64,000 nucleotides of DNA from Streptomyces misionensis (GCF_007896895.1 NZ_VOGW01000013.1:1-64000); one strand, 5' to 3'. Positions 9,229 to 19,000 are shown, counted from the stretch's first letter. Program-made: numbers and translations. The notes: generated by a model not told the origin, from the letters alone.

Positions 9229-9297
9229 GGCCGCCCGGCGACCCCGGGCGGCCGTCACGCCGACGGCGGTTCCGCGACCGGACAGGAACCGCCGTCG
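9229..9297 (+). terminator. Tandem hairpins after the ABC permease gene
   Basis: Two perfect inverted repeats lie directly after the permease stop. The first has a 10-bp stem (GGCCGCCCGG at 9229-9238 with 9244-9253) and a 5-nt loop. The second has a 13-bp stem (9261-9273 with 9285-9297) and an 11-nt loop. There is no clear U tract, which is common for Streptomyces terminators. Confidence 0.7.
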
Positions 9298-9471
9298 TGC
9301 CATGTGTAGGTGCGTGTAGCAGGCACCTGCCGTACGGGACAGTCACTTGTCGGCCAACTCCCTGTAGCCAAAGGGTGATTGAGGGCCATTTATAGGGCGC
9401 GAATAGCTCGTCGTCGCAGGATCTCCATGAGCTCGCCGAGAGCTCTCCACCGAGAAGACCGGGAGATCGAC
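9298..9471 (+). promoter_or_regulatory. Probable promoter/leader of the PKS starter operon
   Basis: This AT-richer stretch precedes the ACP. At 9391-9407 the sequence TATAGGGCGCGAATAGC partly matches the element upstream of MbtH (shared GGGCGCGA plus ATAGC, one base shorter spacing). AGGG occurs three times at about 10-12 bp intervals just upstream (from about 9371). A SARP-controlled promoter is plausible, not shown. Confidence 0.4.
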
Positions 9472-9741
9472 ATGAGCGCGACCAGAGCGGGCAAGGAACT
9501 CAGCGCGGAGACCAGAGCGGCGATCAAGAAGATCGTCTGCGACGTCCTCGAAGTGGACCCGGCCGACGTCACCGACACCACCCTCTTCGTGGAGGACCTC
9601 GACGCGGACTCGCTCCGCACCATCGAGATCCTGGCCGAGATGGAGCGGACCCTCGGCTTCGACCTGTCGACAGCACCCATCGAAGGCATGACCAACCTGG
9701 ACGGCGTGTACGCCGTCGTCGCGGAGTCCGAAGCGAAGTGA
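9472..9741 (+). CDS. Acyl carrier protein of a type II PKS/FAS-like system
   Basis: The protein has 89 residues, the usual ACP length. The phosphopantetheine site is DLDADSLRTIEI with Ser47, and the helix spacing is ACP-like (IKKIVCDVLEVDPADV, FVEDLDADS, EGMTNLDGVYAVV). An in-frame upstream start exists at 9379, but the ATG at 9472 is preceded by GGGAG and gives a normal ACP, so I choose it. Its stop overlaps the ketosynthase GTG (GTGA), showing tight coupling. It probably carries the growing acyl chain for the KS/CLF pair and presents it to the condensation protein downstream. It should be activated by the Sfp-type PPTase at 48.7 kb or a housekeeping one. Confidence 0.92.
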   Translation: MSATRAGKELSAETRAAIKKIVCDVLEVDPADVTDTTLFVEDLDADSLRTIEILAEMERTLGFDLSTAPIEGMTNLDGVYAVVAESEAK

Positions 9742-11000
9742 CCGCCGGCCGTGGGGCGGGTGACCAGCGGGTCGTGGTCACCGGAATGGGCGTCGTCTCC
9801 GGTCTCGGCACCGGGACCGCCGAATTCGCCCGGTCGCTGCGCGCGGGGCGCAGCGGGATCGGCCCTCTCGAGGAGTTCGGACGCGCCGGCTTCGCGCACT
9901 GGAACGTGGGCGAGGTCGGCCGCTTCGAGGCCGCGGACTGGTTCCGCACCGAGGACCCCCGGGAGTACGGACGGGCCGCCCAGTTCGCGGTGGCGGCCAC
10001 CAGGCTGGCTGTTCAGGAAGCCGGCCTCGACGAGGAGGAACTGCGGCACCGGCGGGTGCTCGTCTCGGTCGGCACGACCGACGGCGGCACCAGGGAGGTG
10101 GACCAGCTCGCCGAGTTGCGGCACCGGACCGGCGAGGTGCGCCCGGACCCGGACATCGCGCGGCGCACGCCGGCCGAGCGGCTCTCCGACGCCGTCGTCA
10201 ACGAACTGCGGCTGGAGGACGTCGAGTCGGTCACCGTGCCCACCGCCTGCGCGGCGGGCAACTACGCGGTCGGCCAGGGGCTGGACGCGTTGCGCGACGG
10301 CGAGGCGGACGTGGCGCTGTGCGGGGGCACGGACGCGCTGTCCCGCAAGACGTTCGCGGGCTTCTACCGGCTCGGCGCGATGTCCCCGGACGTGTGCCGG
10401 CCCTTCGACGCCGACCGCAAGGGGATGATCGTGGCGGAGGGCGCCGGGATGCTCGTGCTGGAGCCGCTGGGGGCGGCACTGGCGCGCGGCGCCCGGATCC
10501 TGGCCGAGGTGCTGGGTTACGGGCTGAGCTGCGACGCCCACCACCCGACCGCACCGGACCGCGACGGGGTGGTCCGCGCGGTGCGTGCCGCGCACCGGGA
10601 CGCGGGGGTGAGCGGCGCCGAGGTCGACTACGTCTCCGCGCACGGCACCGGGACCAAGGCCAACGACATCGTCGAGACGGCCGCGCTGCGTGAGGTGTTC
10701 GGCGCGGACCTGCCTCCCGTGAGCGCCCTGAAGTCGATGCTCGGGCACACCCTGGGCGCGGCCAGCGCCCTCGGCACCATCGCCTGCGTACTGGCGATCA
10801 CGGAGGGCTTCCTGCCGCCGACGATCAACCACCGGACCCGGGACCCGGAGTGCGACGTGGACTGCGTGCCCAACGTGGCCGTGGCCGCACGGCCGCAGGT
10901 CACCCAGAACAACGGGATGGCCTTCGGCGGCAACAACGCCGTACTGGTCCTCGGGCGTTACGACGGCCCGGGGGCGGCCGGAGCGGGGGAAGGCTCATGA
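9738..11000 (+). CDS. Type II ketosynthase alpha subunit (KS)
   Basis: This 420-residue beta-ketoacyl-ACP synthase has the full Cys-His-His triad: C171 in VPTACAAGN, H302 in SAHGTGTKAND and H337 in MLGHTLGAAS. The N-terminus VVVTGMGVVSGLG is the standard thiolase-fold start. It is translationally coupled on both sides (GTGA with the ACP, ATGA with the CLF), the typical minimal-PKS arrangement. It should catalyse decarboxylative Claisen extension of an acyl chain with malonyl-ACP, with the partner subunit setting length. Type II KS/CLF pairs beside NRPS genes usually make the lipid or polyene starter of a lipopeptide, and that is the likely role here. FabF-type fatty acid synthesis is unlikely given the CLF partner. 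Confidence 0.92.
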   Translation: MTAGRGAGDQRVVVTGMGVVSGLGTGTAEFARSLRAGRSGIGPLEEFGRAGFAHWNVGEVGRFEAADWFRTEDPREYGRAAQFAVAATRLAVQEAGLDEEELRHRRVLVSVGTTDGGTREVDQLAELRHRTGEVRPDPDIARRTPAERLSDAVVNELRLEDVESVTVPTACAAGNYAVGQGLDALRDGEADVALCGGTDALSRKTFAGFYRLGAMSPDVCRPFDADRKGMIVAEGAGMLVLEPLGAALARGARILAEVLGYGLSCDAHHPTAPDRDGVVRAVRAAHRDAGVSGAEVDYVSAHGTGTKANDIVETAALREVFGADLPPVSALKSMLGHTLGAASALGTIACVLAITEGFLPPTINHRTRDPECDVDCVPNVAVAARPQVTQNNGMAFGGNNAVLVLGRYDGPGAAGAGEGS

Positions 11001-12097
11001 CGACCACCACGGCCGCACGGCCGGTGATCACCGACTGGTCGGCGCTGTCCCCCTGGGGGGAGGGCGCCGACGCCTTCCGGGCCGGGCTGGCCTCCGGCGA
11101 GGAGGCGATCGCCACGGTGGACAGCGAGTTCGCGCCCGGCACGCCCGTGCGGGCGGGCATCGTGCCCGGGTTCTCGATGGAGTACCCGGGCACCCGGGGG
11201 CTGCGCTCGCTGGACCGGCTCACCCGTCTCACCCTGCGGCTGAGCGAACTGCTGCTGACCGGGCAGGAGGGCGGACTCGGCTGCGGTCCGGAGGACACCG
11301 GCATGGTGTTCGCCACCTCCGGCAGCCACCGGACCGGGCTGGAGTTCACCGGCCGGTCCTACCGGGAACGGCTGCCCTTCCACGTGGACGTGGCCCGTTT
11401 CCCCTCGACCGCCGTCAACTGCGCGGCCAGCCGCAGCGCCATCGTGCACGGCCTCAAGGGGCCCAACACCACGCTGACCGCGGGTCCGGCCGGGGGACTG
11501 CTCGTCCTCGGCCAGGCGGTCAGGCTGCTGCGCCAGGGCCGCGCGCAGGTGCTGCTGGCCGGGGCGGCCGAGGAGTACACCGAGGACCGGGTACTGCTGG
11601 AGGACGCGCTGCACCGGGGCGAGGGTGCGGCCCCGCCGGTCGCGGAGGGCGGCGCGCTGTTCGTCGTCGAGCTGGCCGGCGGCGCCGCGGCGCGCGGCCG
11701 TACCCCGCTCGCCACCCTGCTCGGCACCCGGTTCCGGGCCTATCACGCCCGCTCGGGCGGGGAGGCCGGCAAGGCGCTGCACCGCTGTGTGACCGATCTG
11801 CTGGACGACGCCCGCACCGGCGCCGACGAGATCACCCTCGTCGTCCGCTCCGACCCGGACGGGCCGCTCGGCGAACAGGAGGACAGCGCGCTCGACGGGC
11901 TGTTCGGCGGGCCGGACGCCGTACGGCAGCTGGCCCCGGGCCACCGGCTGGGCCACGCGGGCTCCGCAGCGTCCGCGTTCCAGGTCGCGGCGGCGCTCGC
12001 CGCGAACGGCCCGCGGCCCCTGCGGGCCCCGGCACTGATCACCTTCGTGGCCGACGGCCGGGTCGGCGCCGCGCTGCTGGGCGCACCGCCCGGCTGA
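10997..12097 (+). CDS. Chain-length factor / KS beta subunit (CLF)
   Basis: This 366-residue protein is thiolase-fold like the preceding KS but shorter, and it lacks the catalytic residues. Where KS alpha has TACAAGN, this one reads TLTAGPAGGLL, so the nucleophilic Cys is Gly, and neither active-site His motif is present. This identifies it as the non-condensing heterodimer partner that sets chain length in type II systems. Its ATG overlaps the KS stop (ATGA). The usual KS-beta Gln at the Cys position is absent, and the divergence suggests a specialised, possibly short-chain system. The chain length cannot be predicted from what I can see. Confidence 0.85.
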   Translation: MTTTTAARPVITDWSALSPWGEGADAFRAGLASGEEAIATVDSEFAPGTPVRAGIVPGFSMEYPGTRGLRSLDRLTRLTLRLSELLLTGQEGGLGCGPEDTGMVFATSGSHRTGLEFTGRSYRERLPFHVDVARFPSTAVNCAASRSAIVHGLKGPNTTLTAGPAGGLLVLGQAVRLLRQGRAQVLLAGAAEEYTEDRVLLEDALHRGEGAAPPVAEGGALFVVELAGGAAARGRTPLATLLGTRFRAYHARSGGEAGKALHRCVTDLLDDARTGADEITLVVRSDPDGPLGEQEDSALDGLFGGPDAVRQLAPGHRLGHAGSAASAFQVAAALAANGPRPLRAPALITFVADGRVGAALLGAPPG

Positions 12098-12133
12098 CCC
12101 CCCAACGACACACGGGAACGAGGAAGAAACGAC

Positions 12134-12883
12134 ATGAGCGAGACCGGTAACCGGCCGGTGGCGCTGATCAGCGGCGGCTCGCGCGGCATCGGCCGCGCGG
12201 TGGTCGCGCGGCTCGCCCGCGACGGCCACGACATCGCCTTCTGCTACGCGTCCGACCACGAGGCCGCCGAGGCCACGGCCAAGGAGGCCCGGCAGCACGG
12301 GGCGAAGGTGCTGACCCGCCGCGTCGACGTCACCGACCGGGCGGGCGTCACCGGGTTCGTCCAGGACGTCGAGGGGGCCCTCGGTCCCGTCGACGCCCTG
12401 GTGACGGCGGCGGGGATCATCCGCGACGCGCCCCTGGCGCGGATGCCCGACGCGTCCTGGGACGAGGTGCTGCGCACCAACCTGGACGGCACCTTCAATC
12501 TGTGCCGGGCCGTCACCTACTCCATGATGCGCCGCCGCACGGGCGCCGTGGTCACGCTGTCCTCGGTGGCCGGCGTCCACGGCAACGCCTCCCAGACCAA
12601 CTACTCCGCCTCCAAGGCGGGCATCATCGGTTTCACCAAGGCGCTCGCAAAGGAGACGGGGCGCAGCGGGCTGCGCGCCAACGTGGTGGCTCCGGGGCTC
12701 ATCGAGACGGACATGACCGCCGGGCTGTCGGAGAAGGTCACCAAGGACTTGCTGGGCTCGATCCCGCTGCGCCGCTTCGGGCGGCCCGAGGAGGTGGCCG
12801 AACTGGTCGCGTTCCTGGTCTCGGAGCGGGCCGGCTACATCACCGGTCAGGTCTTCCAGGTGGACGGGGGCCTGTCGTGGTGA
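12134..12883 (+). CDS. 3-oxoacyl-ACP reductase, FabG-type SDR (KR)
   Basis: This 249-residue protein is a classical short-chain dehydrogenase. [10 protein letters not shown] binds NADPH, AAGII is the NNAG-type segment, and YSASK holds the catalytic Tyr157 and Lys161; it ends with [12 protein letters not shown], typical of FabG. It should reduce the 3-ketoacyl-ACP made by KS/CLF to a 3-hydroxyacyl-ACP. No dehydratase or enoyl reductase is encoded in the window, so either the beta-hydroxyacyl group is retained or housekeeping FAS enzymes finish the chain. AGGAAG precedes the ATG, and its stop overlaps the next gene by 4 nt. Confidence 0.93.
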   Translation: MSETGNRPVALISGGSRGIGRAVVARLARDGHDIAFCYASDHEAAEATAKEARQHGAKVLTRRVDVTDRAGVTGFVQDVEGALGPVDALVTAAGIIRDAPLARMPDASWDEVLRTNLDGTFNLCRAVTYSMMRRRTGAVVTLSSVAGVHGNASQTNYSASKAGIIGFTKALAKETGRSGLRANVVAPGLIETDMTAGLSEKVTKDLLGSIPLRRFGRPEEVAELVAFLVSERAGYITGQVFQVDGGLSW

Positions 12884-14247
12884 GCGAGCCCAGGCCGCTC
12901 AGCGCGGCCCAGCAGTCGCTGTGGACGGCGTACCGCATGGCCCCGGCCGGGCACGCCTACACCATGCTGCTGTCCCTGCGGATCCGCGGCCCGCTGGACA
13001 CCGCCGCTCTGGCGGGCGCGCTCGACCTGGTCTGCCGCCGGCACGAGATGCTGCGCTCCTGCTTCGCCGAGGTGGCCGGCGAACCCGTACGGCTGCCCCG
13101 CGCGGAGCCGCCCGCCGCGCTGGAGATCATCGAGGTGCCCGGCACGAGCGACGAGGCGCTCCTCGGGCTGCTGCGCGAGGCGGCCCGGCTGCCGTTCGCC
13201 CTGGAGCGCACCGGGCCGCTGCGGGCGCTGCTGTACCGGCGCGCGGCGGACGACTTCGCGCTGTCGCTGGCCGTGCACCACATCGCCGGGGACTTCTCCT
13301 CGTACGCGCTGCTGCTGGAGGAGGTCTTCGCCGTCTACCGCTGCCTGGTGGCCGGCGAGGAGCCGGTGCTGCCGGACATCGCCCGCGGCTACGACGAGTA
13401 CGTCGCGGAGGAGGCCGCGCACCCGGGCACCCCCGCCGGGCGGCGCGACCACGCCTACTGGACGGAGCTGCTGGCCGGGGCCGTCACCACGGAGCTGCCC
13501 ACCGACCGGCCCCGGCCGCCGGTGCCCAGCCACACGGGCGGCACCGTGCGCCTGGACCTGGCGGTGCTGTCGCAGGACCTCCAGCAGGCCGCCAAGTCGG
13601 TGGGCACGCGGCCCTATCCGCTGCTGCTGGCCGCCTACCAGGCGCTGATCGCCCGCTGGACGGGTGAGCAGGACATCATGGTGGGCACCCCGGCGAGCAC
13701 CCGCGCCCGCCCCGACCGCGCGGTCTTCGGCTGCTATCTGAACAGCATCCCCGTCCGGGTCCGGGTCGGTGCCGGCACCACCTTCGCGGCGCTGGCCAAG
13801 GAGAGCGGCAGGCAGCTGCTGGAGGGCATGCGGCACGTCCGGCTGCCGGCCACCGCGGTGCTGCCGGGCCGGCGCGGGCCGCTGGTGCGGCTGGGCGCGC
13901 TGCTGTTGCAGATGAGCAGCCTCGACGCGAGCTTCCCGCCGCCGGCGCCGGGCGAACCGGAGGGCGTCGCGGCCGAGTTCGCGGGCCTGCGGGTCAGCCG
14001 CATCGACGAGCCCAGCCAGGAGGGGCAGCTCGATCTGATGCTCACCCTGCACCAGGGCGTGCACGGTCTGGTCGGGGTGCTCACCTACGACTCCGACCTG
14101 TTCGACCACGAGAGCGTCGAGCGGTTCGCCCGGTGCTACGAGCGTTTCCTGCGGGCGGCGGCGGACGACCCGGAACGGCGGGTCGCCGACGTTGCGCTGA
14201 CCGACGAGGACGACCTGGCGGCGCTGCTCGCGCTCGGCGGCGCCTGA
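12880..14247 (+). CDS. Stand-alone NRPS condensation-domain protein (probable starter acyltransferase)
   Basis: This 455-residue protein is a single condensation domain with no A or T domain. It starts with LSAAQQSLW (C1 core motif) and has HHIAGDF in place of HHxxxDG, so both histidines and the Asp are kept and Gly is Phe. [10 protein letters not shown] and [10 protein letters not shown] follow, and it ends with a C-domain tail. The GTG start at 12880 forms a GTGA overlap with the ketoreductase stop, placing it in the PKS operon. The first NRPS begins with an A domain and has no starter C, so this protein most likely joins the ACP-bound acyl chain to the first aminoacyl-T domain. An ester-forming role is a less likely alternative. 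Confidence 0.85.
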   Translation: MSEPRPLSAAQQSLWTAYRMAPAGHAYTMLLSLRIRGPLDTAALAGALDLVCRRHEMLRSCFAEVAGEPVRLPRAEPPAALEIIEVPGTSDEALLGLLREAARLPFALERTGPLRALLYRRAADDFALSLAVHHIAGDFSSYALLLEEVFAVYRCLVAGEEPVLPDIARGYDEYVAEEAAHPGTPAGRRDHAYWTELLAGAVTTELPTDRPRPPVPSHTGGTVRLDLAVLSQDLQQAAKSVGTRPYPLLLAAYQALIARWTGEQDIMVGTPASTRARPDRAVFGCYLNSIPVRVRVGAGTTFAALAKESGRQLLEGMRHVRLPATAVLPGRRGPLVRLGALLLQMSSLDASFPPPAPGEPEGVAAEFAGLRVSRIDEPSQEGQLDLMLTLHQGVHGLVGVLTYDSDLFDHESVERFARCYERFLRAAADDPERRVADVALTDEDDLAALLALGGA

Positions 14248-14255
14248 CCGGACCC

Positions 14256-14274
14256 GCGGCCCGCACCGGGCCGC
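14256..14274 (+). terminator. Short hairpin after the PKS/condensation operon
   Basis: An 8-bp perfect stem (GCGGCCCG at 14256-14263 with CGGGCCGC at 14267-14274) and a 3-nt loop lie 8 nt after the stop. No U tract is present. A weak terminator or attenuator is possible. Confidence 0.4.
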
Positions 14275-14372
14275 TGAAAGAAGGGTGAAACCGCACCGAT
14301 ATCCCCGGCTTCTACGGTCTTCGTCGGGTGCGGAGAACGCCCTGCGCACCCGATTCGGACCGAGGAGCCGAG

Positions 14373-15416
14373 GTGGATTTCAGCCTTTTCTATTTCGCCA
14401 ACGACAGTGACGACACGAGTGGCGCCGATCGCTACGAACTTTTCCTGGAAGGCGCCCGGTTCGCGGACCGCAATGGTTTCACCGCCGTCTGGACCCCCGA
14501 GCGGCACTTCCACCGTTTCGGCGGCCTCTACCCCAACCCGGCGGTCACCGGCGCGGCGCTCGCCGTGGCCACGGAGCGCATCCAAATCCGGGCCGGCAGC
14601 GTGGTGGCGCCCTTGCACCACCCGCTGCGGATCGCCGAGGACTGGTCGGTCGTCGACAACCTCTCCGGCGGCCGGGTCGGCATCTCCTTCGCGTCCGGCT
14701 GGCACCCGGCCGACTTCGTGATGCGGCCCGAAGCGCACAGCACGCGCCGCGAGGTGATGGACGAGACGATCGACACGGTGCGCCGGCTGTGGCGCGGGGA
14801 GTCGGTGACCCTGCCCGACGGCAAGAACGAACCCGCCGAGGTGCGCATCTTCCCGCCGGCCGTCCAGCCCGAGCTGCCGTTCTGGATCACCAGCGCCGGC
14901 AGCGCCGACACCTTCCGCAAGGCCGGTGCGCAGGGCGGCGGCGTCCTCACGCACCTGCTCAGCCAGGACATCGACGAACTGCGCACGAAGATCGCCGCCT
15001 ACCGGGAGTCGTACCGCGCACACCACGCGGAGGGCTCCGGGCATGTGGTGCTGATGCTGCACACGTTCCTCGGCTCCTCCACCGAGGAGGTGCGCGAGCT
15101 GGTCCGGGGGCCGCTGTCGGGTTATCTCAAGACCTCGTTCGGGCTGATCTCCGGCTCCATCGGCAGCCGCCCCGGCACCTTCGACTCCGCCGACATCAAG
15201 GAATCCGACGTCGCCTATCTCGTGGAGCGCGGGTTCAACCGGTTCTTCGAGCGGCAGGGCATGTTCGGCACCGTGGAACAGGGCGAGCGGGTGGTGGACC
15301 TTCTCCAGGAGGTCGGCGTCGACGAGATCGGCTGCCTGGTCGACTTCGGTGTCAGCACGGAGCAGACCCTGAAAAGCCTGGAATTCCTCGCCGAGTTGAA
15401 AAACCGCCGCGGCTGA
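14373..15416 (+). CDS. Luciferase-like FMN-dependent monooxygenase of the MupA/Atu3671 natural-product family
   Basis: This protein has 347 residues from the GTG at 14373, which follows a GAGGAG site; an upstream ATG at 14328 would only add non-homologous residues. It has the TIM-barrel luciferase-like pattern: FSLFYFANDSDD, AVWTPERHFHRFGGLYPNP, SVVAPLHHPLRIAEDWSVVDNLSGGRVGISFASGWHP (noted in pieces), and FWITSAGSADTFRKAG near residue 175. This wording is characteristic of the LLM subgroup found in NRPS/PKS clusters, often as a domain inside a megasynthase. Here it is free-standing and probably acts in trans, using reduced FMN and O2 to hydroxylate or oxidise a carrier-bound intermediate. The actual substrate is unknown. 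A reduced-flavin source could be the reductase at 1.2 kb. Confidence 0.82.
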   Translation: MDFSLFYFANDSDDTSGADRYELFLEGARFADRNGFTAVWTPERHFHRFGGLYPNPAVTGAALAVATERIQIRAGSVVAPLHHPLRIAEDWSVVDNLSGGRVGISFASGWHPADFVMRPEAHSTRREVMDETIDTVRRLWRGESVTLPDGKNEPAEVRIFPPAVQPELPFWITSAGSADTFRKAGAQGGGVLTHLLSQDIDELRTKIAAYRESYRAHHAEGSGHVVLMLHTFLGSSTEEVRELVRGPLSGYLKTSFGLISGSIGSRPGTFDSADIKESDVAYLVERGFNRFFERQGMFGTVEQGERVVDLLQEVGVDEIGCLVDFGVSTEQTLKSLEFLAELKNRRG

Positions 15417-15463
15417 GGCGCATCGGCCACCGCGGCCGGGCACATCGATCCGGCGTACAGGCC

Positions 15464-15481
15464 GTATGGGCGCGATATAGC
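15464..15481 (+). promoter_or_regulatory. Candidate promoter element upstream of MbtH, shared with the Dap operon
   Basis: The sequence GTATGG, four bases, GATATAGC repeats the element at 3609-3626 with the same spacing. It lies 78 bp before the MbtH start in an otherwise gene-free 142-bp gap, so GATATAG is a plausible -10 region. Confidence 0.5.
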
Positions 15482-15558
15482 CGCCCCCCGAACAGTTGTA
15501 CCGGGCGTGGGCCGCGCAGCCGGCCGGCGCATCATCATCCGACAGGGAGTCAGCCACC

Positions 15559-15795
15559 ATGAGTGAGAGCCACAACGACGAGCGCGCCTACCGCGTGGTC
15601 CGCAACGACGAGGAGCAGTACTCCATCTGGTGGGCCGACCGTGACCTTCCCGCCGGCTGGCACGCGGAGGGCACCGAGGGCCCCAAGGAGGCGTGCCTCC
15701 AGCGGATCGAGGAGGTGTGGACCGACATGCGTCCGCTCAGCCTCCGCCTGCGCATGGAGCAGAGCCAGGACGCGGGCGCCCCGCTCGCGTCCTGA
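15559..15795 (+). CDS. MbtH-like protein
   Basis: This 78-residue protein carries the MbtH signature nearly intact: NDEEQYSIWWADRDLPAGW, a conserved Gly, CLQRIEEVWTDMRPLSLR. MbtH proteins bind adenylation domains and are needed for folding or activity of many NRPSs. It lies just upstream of the two synthetase genes and is the obvious partner for their nine A domains. The ATG at 15559 follows a GGGAG site; longer in-frame readings upstream have no homology. It appears to have its own promoter and a downstream hairpin, so it may be transcribed partly independently of the giant genes. Confidence 0.96.
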   Translation: MSESHNDERAYRVVRNDEEQYSIWWADRDLPAGWHAEGTEGPKEACLQRIEEVWTDMRPLSLRLRMEQSQDAGAPLAS

Positions 15796-15803
15796 CCCCG
15801 AGC

Positions 15804-15844
15804 GCGCCGGCCCGGTTCCACCCGACGGGCCGGCGCTCCCTTTT
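15804..15844 (+). terminator. Intrinsic terminator or attenuator between MbtH and the NRPS genes
   Basis: A perfect 11-bp stem (GCGCCGGCCCG at 15804-15814 with 15826-15836), 11-nt loop, is followed by TCCCTTTT. With a two-base bulge it can extend by a further GAG/CTC. This is the most terminator-like structure near the giant genes, and it sits just before them. Confidence 0.65.
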
Positions 15845-16023
15845 GTCCCCCGGTTTCCCTTCGTTTTGTCCTCCGGTCCCCTCCGTTCCGGTCCCGCCGT
15901 TCGCTTCCGCGTCTTCGCCGCATGTCAGACGTACGCCGCTCGGGGACGCACGCCCGCCTCCGTGCCCCCGAACCCGCCGTGCCCCACCGTCCGGCCGCAG
16001 CTGTCCAGCAGAGGAATCCCAAG
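15845..16023 (+). promoter_or_regulatory. Pyrimidine-rich leader before the first NRPS gene
   Basis: From about 15838 to 15915 the plus strand is strikingly rich in C and T (runs of CCCCC, TTTT, TTCC). No gene is evident. It may hold the NRPS promoter or a structured leader; I see no clear -10/-35. Confidence 0.3.
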
Positions 16024-19000
16024 ATGACCACGCAGATCCGTCAGGACGACGCCACCGACACCGCCCATCTCGCCACGCTCGCCGAAGTCGTCGCGCGGCA
16101 GACTGCCTGGACTCCGGACGCCGTCGCGGTCGTCACCGCGCAGGGGGAATCCCACAGCTACGCCGAGCTGGACGCCCGCGCGCGCCGGCTCGCGGTGCTG
16201 CTGCGCCGCTCGGGGGTCACGCGTGAGTCGCTGGTCGGCGTGCATCTGCACCGCGGCCTGGACCTCGTCGTCAGCCTCCTCGCCGTGTGGAAGGCCGGCG
16301 CCGCCTACGTGCCGCTCGACCCGGCGCACCCGGCGGAACGGCTGGAGTGGATGGCCGCGGACGCCGGGCTCGCCCTGGTGATCACCGAGTCCGCGCCCAC
16401 CGGGACGCTGCTCGGCACCCCGGTGCTCGGGCTGACCGAGCGGCGCGAGACCCTCGCCGCCCTGCCGGCCGACGCGCCGGACACCCCGGCCGACCCCGAC
16501 GGCGCCGCCTACGCGGTGTACACCTCCGGCTCCACCGGCCGGCCCAAGGGCGTGGTGGTCACCCACGAGGGCATCGCCAACCGGGTGCGCTGGAGCGTGC
16601 GCGAGCACGGCATCGGCCCCGGCGACCGGGTGCTCCAGAAGACGACGATGGGCTTCGACGCCGCCACCTGGGAGGTGTTCGCGCCCCTGGTCGGCGGGGC
16701 GACCCTGGTCCTCGCCCCGGTGGGGGCCGAGCGGGACCCGGCGGCGCTGGTGCGCAGTGCGGCGGACCGGGGGATCACCGTGCTCCAGGTGGTGCCCTCG
16801 GTGCTGCGGCTGCTGGTCGACGAGCCCGCCTGGGCCGAACTGACCGGGCTGCGGCTGCTGTTCTCGGCCGGGGAACCGCTGCACGCCGAGCTGTGCCGGC
16901 GCGCGCTGGACCGCAGCGGCAGCGCGGACCTGCGGATCTGGAACACGTACGGGCCGACCGAGTGCTCCATCGACATCACGGCGCAGGCGTACGACGCCGG
17001 GCAGGACGGCGGTCCCGTCCCGATCGGCCGCCCGCTCGACGGCATGCGGGTGCTGGTCCTCGATCCGGGCGGCCGTCCGGTGCCGGTCGGTGTCATCGGC
17101 GAGCTGTACGCGGCCGGCGCCGGCGTGGCCCGCGGCTATCTGGGCCGCCCGGGACTGACCGCCGAGCGGTTCGTGCCGGACCCCTACGGGCCGCCCGGCT
17201 CCCGGCTCTACCGCACCGGCGACCTGGTGCGCTGGCGCTCGGACCGGACCCTGGAGTACCGGGGCCGCGCGGACGAGCAGGTCAAGGTGAACGGGGTGCG
17301 GGTGGAGCCGGGCGAGGTCTCCGCGGCGCTGCTGGCGCACCCGGAGGTCGAGGCGGCCGTGGTCGTCGCCGCGCCCGCCCACGACGGCGGCATGCGCCTG
17401 GTCGCCTACAGCGTCACCGGTGACGGGCGCCCGCCGCGCGACTGGCGGCCGTTCCTGGCGGGCCGGCTGCCCGCGGCGCTGGTCCCCACCCAGCTGGTCC
17501 CGCTCACCGAACTGCCGCTGACCGCGAACGGCAAGATCGACCGCGCCGCGCTGCCCGCCCCGGCGCCCGAGCTGTCGGCCGCCCAGGAGCACATCGCGCC
17601 GCGCACCGACGAGGAGCGCACCGTCGCCGAGGTGTGGACCGAGGTGCTGGGCGTGGCCGACCCCGGCGCGGGCGACGACTTCTTCCAGCTCGGCGGCACC
17701 TCGCTCAGCCTGACCCGGCTCGCCGCGCGCCTGCGGGACCGGTCCGGCGCGGCGATCGAGCTCGCCGCCCTGTTCACCGCCTCCACGCTGGAGGCGCAGG
17801 CGCGGCTGATCGCACGGGCGTCGGCCGAGGAGCCGTTCGTCGCCGTTCCCCGCACGGGCCGCCTGCCGTTCTCCTTCGGCCAGCGGCGGCTCGCCTTCCT
17901 CGACCGGCTGGAGCCGGGGGGCGCCGAGTGGGTCTCCCCGCTGCTGATCGACCTGCCCGAGGGGGCCCGCACCGATGACGTGCAGCGGACCCTGGATCTG
18001 CTGGAGCGGCGGCACGAGGCGCTGCGCACCCGCTTCCCGGCCGATCTCGTGGAACAGGGGCCGCTCCTCGCGGTGCCCGGCCGGGTCGAGCTGACCGAGA
18101 CCACCGTCGAACGATCCGCGCTCGGCGAGCTGCTGGCCGAACGGTTCGCGCGCGGCTTCGACCTGGAGCGGGGCCCGTTGTGGCGGGCGGTGCTGGTCCG
18201 TTTCCCGCAGGGCGCCCCGCTGCTGGTGATCACCGTCCACCACATCGCCTGCGACGGCTGGTCGTCGGTGATCCTGGAGCGCGAGTTCACCGAGGCGCAC
18301 GCGGCGTTCGCCGCCGGCCGCTCCCCCGAGCTGCCCGAACTCCCCTTCGGCTACGTGGACTACGCGGCCTGGCAGCGGGCCCGGCTCACCGAGGACCGGC
18401 TGGCGGCCGACGCCGCCCACTGGCGCGAGACGCTCGCCGGGCACACCCCGCTGCCGCTGCCCACCGACCACCGGCGCCCCGCCCGGCGCGACCACCGCGG
18501 CGCCGTCGTCCCGCTGACGATCCCCGCGGAGGTGGTGCGTCCGCTGACCGAACTGGGCCGCGAGCACGGCGCCACGCTGTTCATGACGCTGCTCACCGCG
18601 TTCGCCACGCTGCTCGCCCGGCACAGCGGGGAGAGCGACATCGTGGTGGGCACCCCGGTCGTGGGCCGCACCCGGCCGGAGACGGAGCACCTCGTCGGGT
18701 TCTTCCTCAACTCCCTGCCGCTGCGCTGCGACATGGACGGCGGTCTCGGCTTCGACGAGGCGCTGCGCCGGGTGCGCGCGGTCACCCTGGACGCGTTCGC
18801 CCACCAGGAACTGCCCTTCGACCGGCTCGTCGAGGAGGTCCAGGACGGCCGCGACCCGTCCCGTACCCCCGTCTACCAGGCGGCCTTCGACCTCCTCGAC
18901 GCCGAACTCACCACGGCGGGCGTCGACTTCGGCGAGCTGGCCGAGCTCGGTGACTCCTGGCGGATCGCCAAGACCGACCTCAGCCTGTTCCTGCGGCCGC

